Shown: positions 62,319 to 64,000 of the stretch, piece after piece
How the letters are laid out: every line of letters begins with the position of its first letter
Numbering within the stretch: the stretch's first letter is position 1
Origin: Lachnospiraceae bacterium
GTDB taxonomy: Bacteria; Bacillota; Clostridia; Lachnospirales; Lachnospiraceae
Assembly (NCBI GenBank): GCA_024696005.1
Contig: JAILHF010000052.1
Location: 1-64,000, forward strand
DNA: 64,000 bases
Direction: 5' to 3'
Program-made: the position numbers and the translations under genes
Notes under the pieces: generated by a model
Database searches by the model: none
What the model was told of the DNA's origin: nothing
Seen by the model: only the letters and a program-made list of their open reading frames with translations

Positions 62319-64000
62319 TTACTCAGCGCCTTCACCGCCGGCCGCTTCCGCCGTGTGCTGTGTCACACGGAAGATCACGAACTCTGCCGGTCTGGAAGGA
62401 GCGATGCCAATGTTACAGATCAGTCTGCCGTTCATGATATCCTCGCGGGACATCGTGGAAGGTCCGATCTCAACGAAATAACTCTCCGCTGCGGAAGCTC
62501 CGGCAAGCATGCCGTTTCTCCACATGCCGTCCAGGAAGGACGAAACCGTGAGAGCCACGCGCTGCCAAAGCGTCGTATCATTGGGCTCGAATACCACCCA
62601 GTTGGTGTTAGCCTTGATACTCTCCTCAACGTAGATGAAGAGTCTTCTGACATTGACATACTTGAAGGAAGAGTTGCTGGATGCGGTTCTTGCACCCCAT
62701 ACACGGATGCCCTGTCCGGGAAGTGCACGGATCAGGTTGACACCCTCGGGATTCAGGATATCCTGCTCTGCCTTGGTAAAGTTGATGGAAAGCCCGGTAC
62801 ACTGAACGATCTCGTTGGCCGGTGCCTTATGAACGCCTCTGGCGATATCCGTTCTGGAATAAACGCCGCATACCGCACCCGAAGGCGGGATGAAGGAAGG
62901 CTTGTTCGCCGCACGGTCAAATACCTGTACCCAGGGATGATACATGGCCGCATAAGTGGAATCCACCATGTTGCGGTAGTCGATCAGGTCCTTGGTCTTG
63001 TACATTTCCTTCGGCATATCAAGTACCGCGAAACGGCTGTGCAGATTCTCGCAGTGTGCGATCAGTGCAACGACCACTTCGGGGATCGTGATGCCGGGAA
63101 CCGCCATCATGCTTACGATATTGTTCTCGACAAATGCCTGGATGCCGGTACGCTTGCCGGGGCCGTCATCAAGACCGATGAACGTGCCTGCATTGATCTT
63201 GCCGATGCTGCCGTTGGTACCGCCTTCCAGAAGCAGGCTTCCCTTTTCTCCGCCGTTCTCGAGGATCGCGTCTACCGGATCCGATGCCGCATCGGGGATC
63301 TGAACCTCGATGTCAACCAGTTCGCTGGCCGCAACACGCGCACCGATGAAACGGGGCGAGGAAATGTTCAGGGACAGGTCTGCATAGTTCTCGACCTGGT
63401 CCGCAAAACGGATCTGCAGATCAAAGCTTACAAGATATACCAGATTCTTGGGAACCAGAGCATTGTCGATCGCCTTTGCGGGCAGGTCATCATCAAAGGT
63501 CACCACGTTATCCATGATGGATACGATCGTCAGGAAAGTCCCCTCAAATTCAACGGTATCTCCCTCACGGAAACCTTCGGTGCTCTTTACCTTATAGCCG
63601 GTCTCGACTTCTTCGAGAACCTGCATCTTCACTCTGCGCGCATTCGTGAACACAAGCTGTACACGGTTGCCCCACTTGCCGGGGTTCTTGGCCGTGACCT
63701 TCAGGATGCCGCTCTCGATCTCGGCGCATTTTGCGTCTGCGGGAGCCACACGCATTACATAGCATCTGGTTCCGCCGTTCACAAAGAACTGCTCCACGCT
63801 GGGTGCGAGATAACGGTACTCTCCGTATTCAAACTCGGAAAGATATCCGCCGAACTGCTGCACAAAGCTCTTATAACTGGTGACCAGCAAAGGTGCTCCG
63901 CTAACGGGGCCTTTTTCTGCCAGGCCGATAAAACCTGCCGTGCTGGTTCCTACTCCTTCGATACTCCGCGGAGAATTGTCATATTCCTCCACATAAACTC
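62319..64000 (-). CDS. Contractile sheath protein (5' end outside the window)
   Basis: About 560 codons are visible. The N-terminal GVYVEE-type opening is cut: in-frame codons V-Y-V-E-E continue to the window edge, so the GTG at 63992 is not the real start. Motifs include SIEGVGTSTAGFIG near the start and RLICNIGIAPSRPAEFVIFRVTQHT at the end, which are typical of phage tail sheath domains. One sheath gene is seen here; Afp and PVC have several, so more may lie to the right. It forms the outer tube whose contraction drives injection. Confidence 0.95.
   Translation of the reverse strand, partial: VYVEEYDNSPRSIEGVGTSTAGFIGLAEKGPVSGAPLLVTSYKSFVQQFGGYLSEFEYGEYRYLAPSVEQFFVNGGTRCYVMRVAPADAKCAEIESGILKVTAKNPGKWGNRVQLVFTNARRVKMQVLEEVETGYKVKSTEGFREGDTVEFEGTFLTIVSIMDNVVTFDDDLPAKAIDNALVPKNLVYLVSFDLQIRFADQVENYADLSLNISSPRFIGARVAASELVDIEVQIPDAASDPVDAILENGGEKGSLLLEGGTNGSIGKINAGTFIGLDDGPGKRTGIQAFVENNIVSMMAVPGITIPEVVVALIAHCENLHSRFAVLDMPKEMYKTKDLIDYRNMVDSTYAAMYHPWVQVFDRAANKPSFIPPSGAVCGVYSRTDIARGVHKAPANEIVQCTGLSINFTKAEQDILNPEGVNLIRALPGQGIRVWGARTASSNSSFKYVNVRRLFIYVEESIKANTNWVVFEPNDTTLWQRVALTVSSFLDGMWRNGMLAGASAAESYFVEIGPSTMSREDIMNGRLICNIGIAPSRPAEFVIFRVTQHTAEAAGGEGAE

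Noticed and set aside
63990-63992. GTG at 63992 as the sheath start codon.
   Set aside because: The frame stays open to the window edge and encodes V-Y before V-E-E, matching the internal G-V-Y-V-E-E motif of sheath proteins, so the start lies outside the window.
46990-64000. Reading the structural genes as a P2-like prophage or R-type pyocin.
   Set aside because: No capsid, terminase, integrase or lysis genes are seen, while eCIS markers (AAA+ ATPase, DUF4157, DUF6760-like, CIS-tube proteins) are. The region right of the window could still change this.
1-64000. CRISPR arrays, insertion sequences and rRNA genes.
   Set aside because: No regularly spaced direct repeats with spacers, no transposase-like protein and no rRNA sequence were found.

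Overview
The window is almost certainly from a Bacillota (Clostridia) genome, most likely a Lachnospiraceae-type gut bacterium. Strong AGGAGG-type ribosome binding sites precede nearly every gene, promoters are housekeeping-type TTGAAA/TATAAT, the tRNA gene lacks an encoded CCA, and the locus uses SpoIIA/RsbW-style partner switching. It also carries a CAP/BIG2 secreted protein and a one-module reductase-terminated NRPS, both familiar from gut Clostridia. No marker gene in the window fixes the species.

Nearly the whole window is one colinear block read on the minus strand, from position 64000 down to 513, with gaps mostly under 60 bases. It is an extracellular contractile injection system (eCIS, a phage-tail-like injection machine) plus its accessory genes. 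Right part (64000-46990), in reading order: sheath (5' end beyond the window), inner tube, two small assembly proteins, a tube-family protein with a novel Trp-repeat tail, a helical protein, two CIS-tube/gp53-like adaptors, a hub (gpD) and spike (gpV) on separate genes, gp25, two baseplate-J wedge proteins and a P2 gpI-like protein.

Middle part (46983-25879): a clear promoter starts a second unit with a STAS antagonist, an FtsE-like ATPase without FtsX, a membrane HATPase protein, a membrane SH3 protein and the first eCIS AAA+ ATPase. Then come a GNAT-like protein, an 1104-residue protein, a second AAA+ ATPase, a DUF4157 protein, a GGDEF diguanylate cyclase, a small helical protein, a second GNAT-like protein, a calpain-like cysteine protease, a 579-residue unknown protein and a third GNAT-like protein.

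Left part (25876-513): a second promoter, very like the first including its spacer, precedes another GNAT-like gene, a C-A-T-R NRPS, a SpoIIE-type phosphatase, two RsbW-like kinases, a second STAS protein, an atypical HATPase-like protein, a degenerate GNAT-like protein, a 7TM protein, another GNAT-like protein, a 3297-residue giant protein and a secreted CAP/BIG2 protein. A tRNA-Glu gene with its own promoter and terminator lies beyond the end.

How it may work together (inference): the structural genes build the particle, and the two ATPases and DUF4157 protein serve assembly or cargo handling. The calpain-like, 579-, 1104- and 3297-residue proteins are cargo candidates. Partner switching, c-di-GMP and envelope-sensing genes would time production or release. 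The most novel feature is a family of six paralogous two-domain GNAT-like proteins, each beside a large gene, which could be cargo-specific modifiers, adaptors or immunity proteins.
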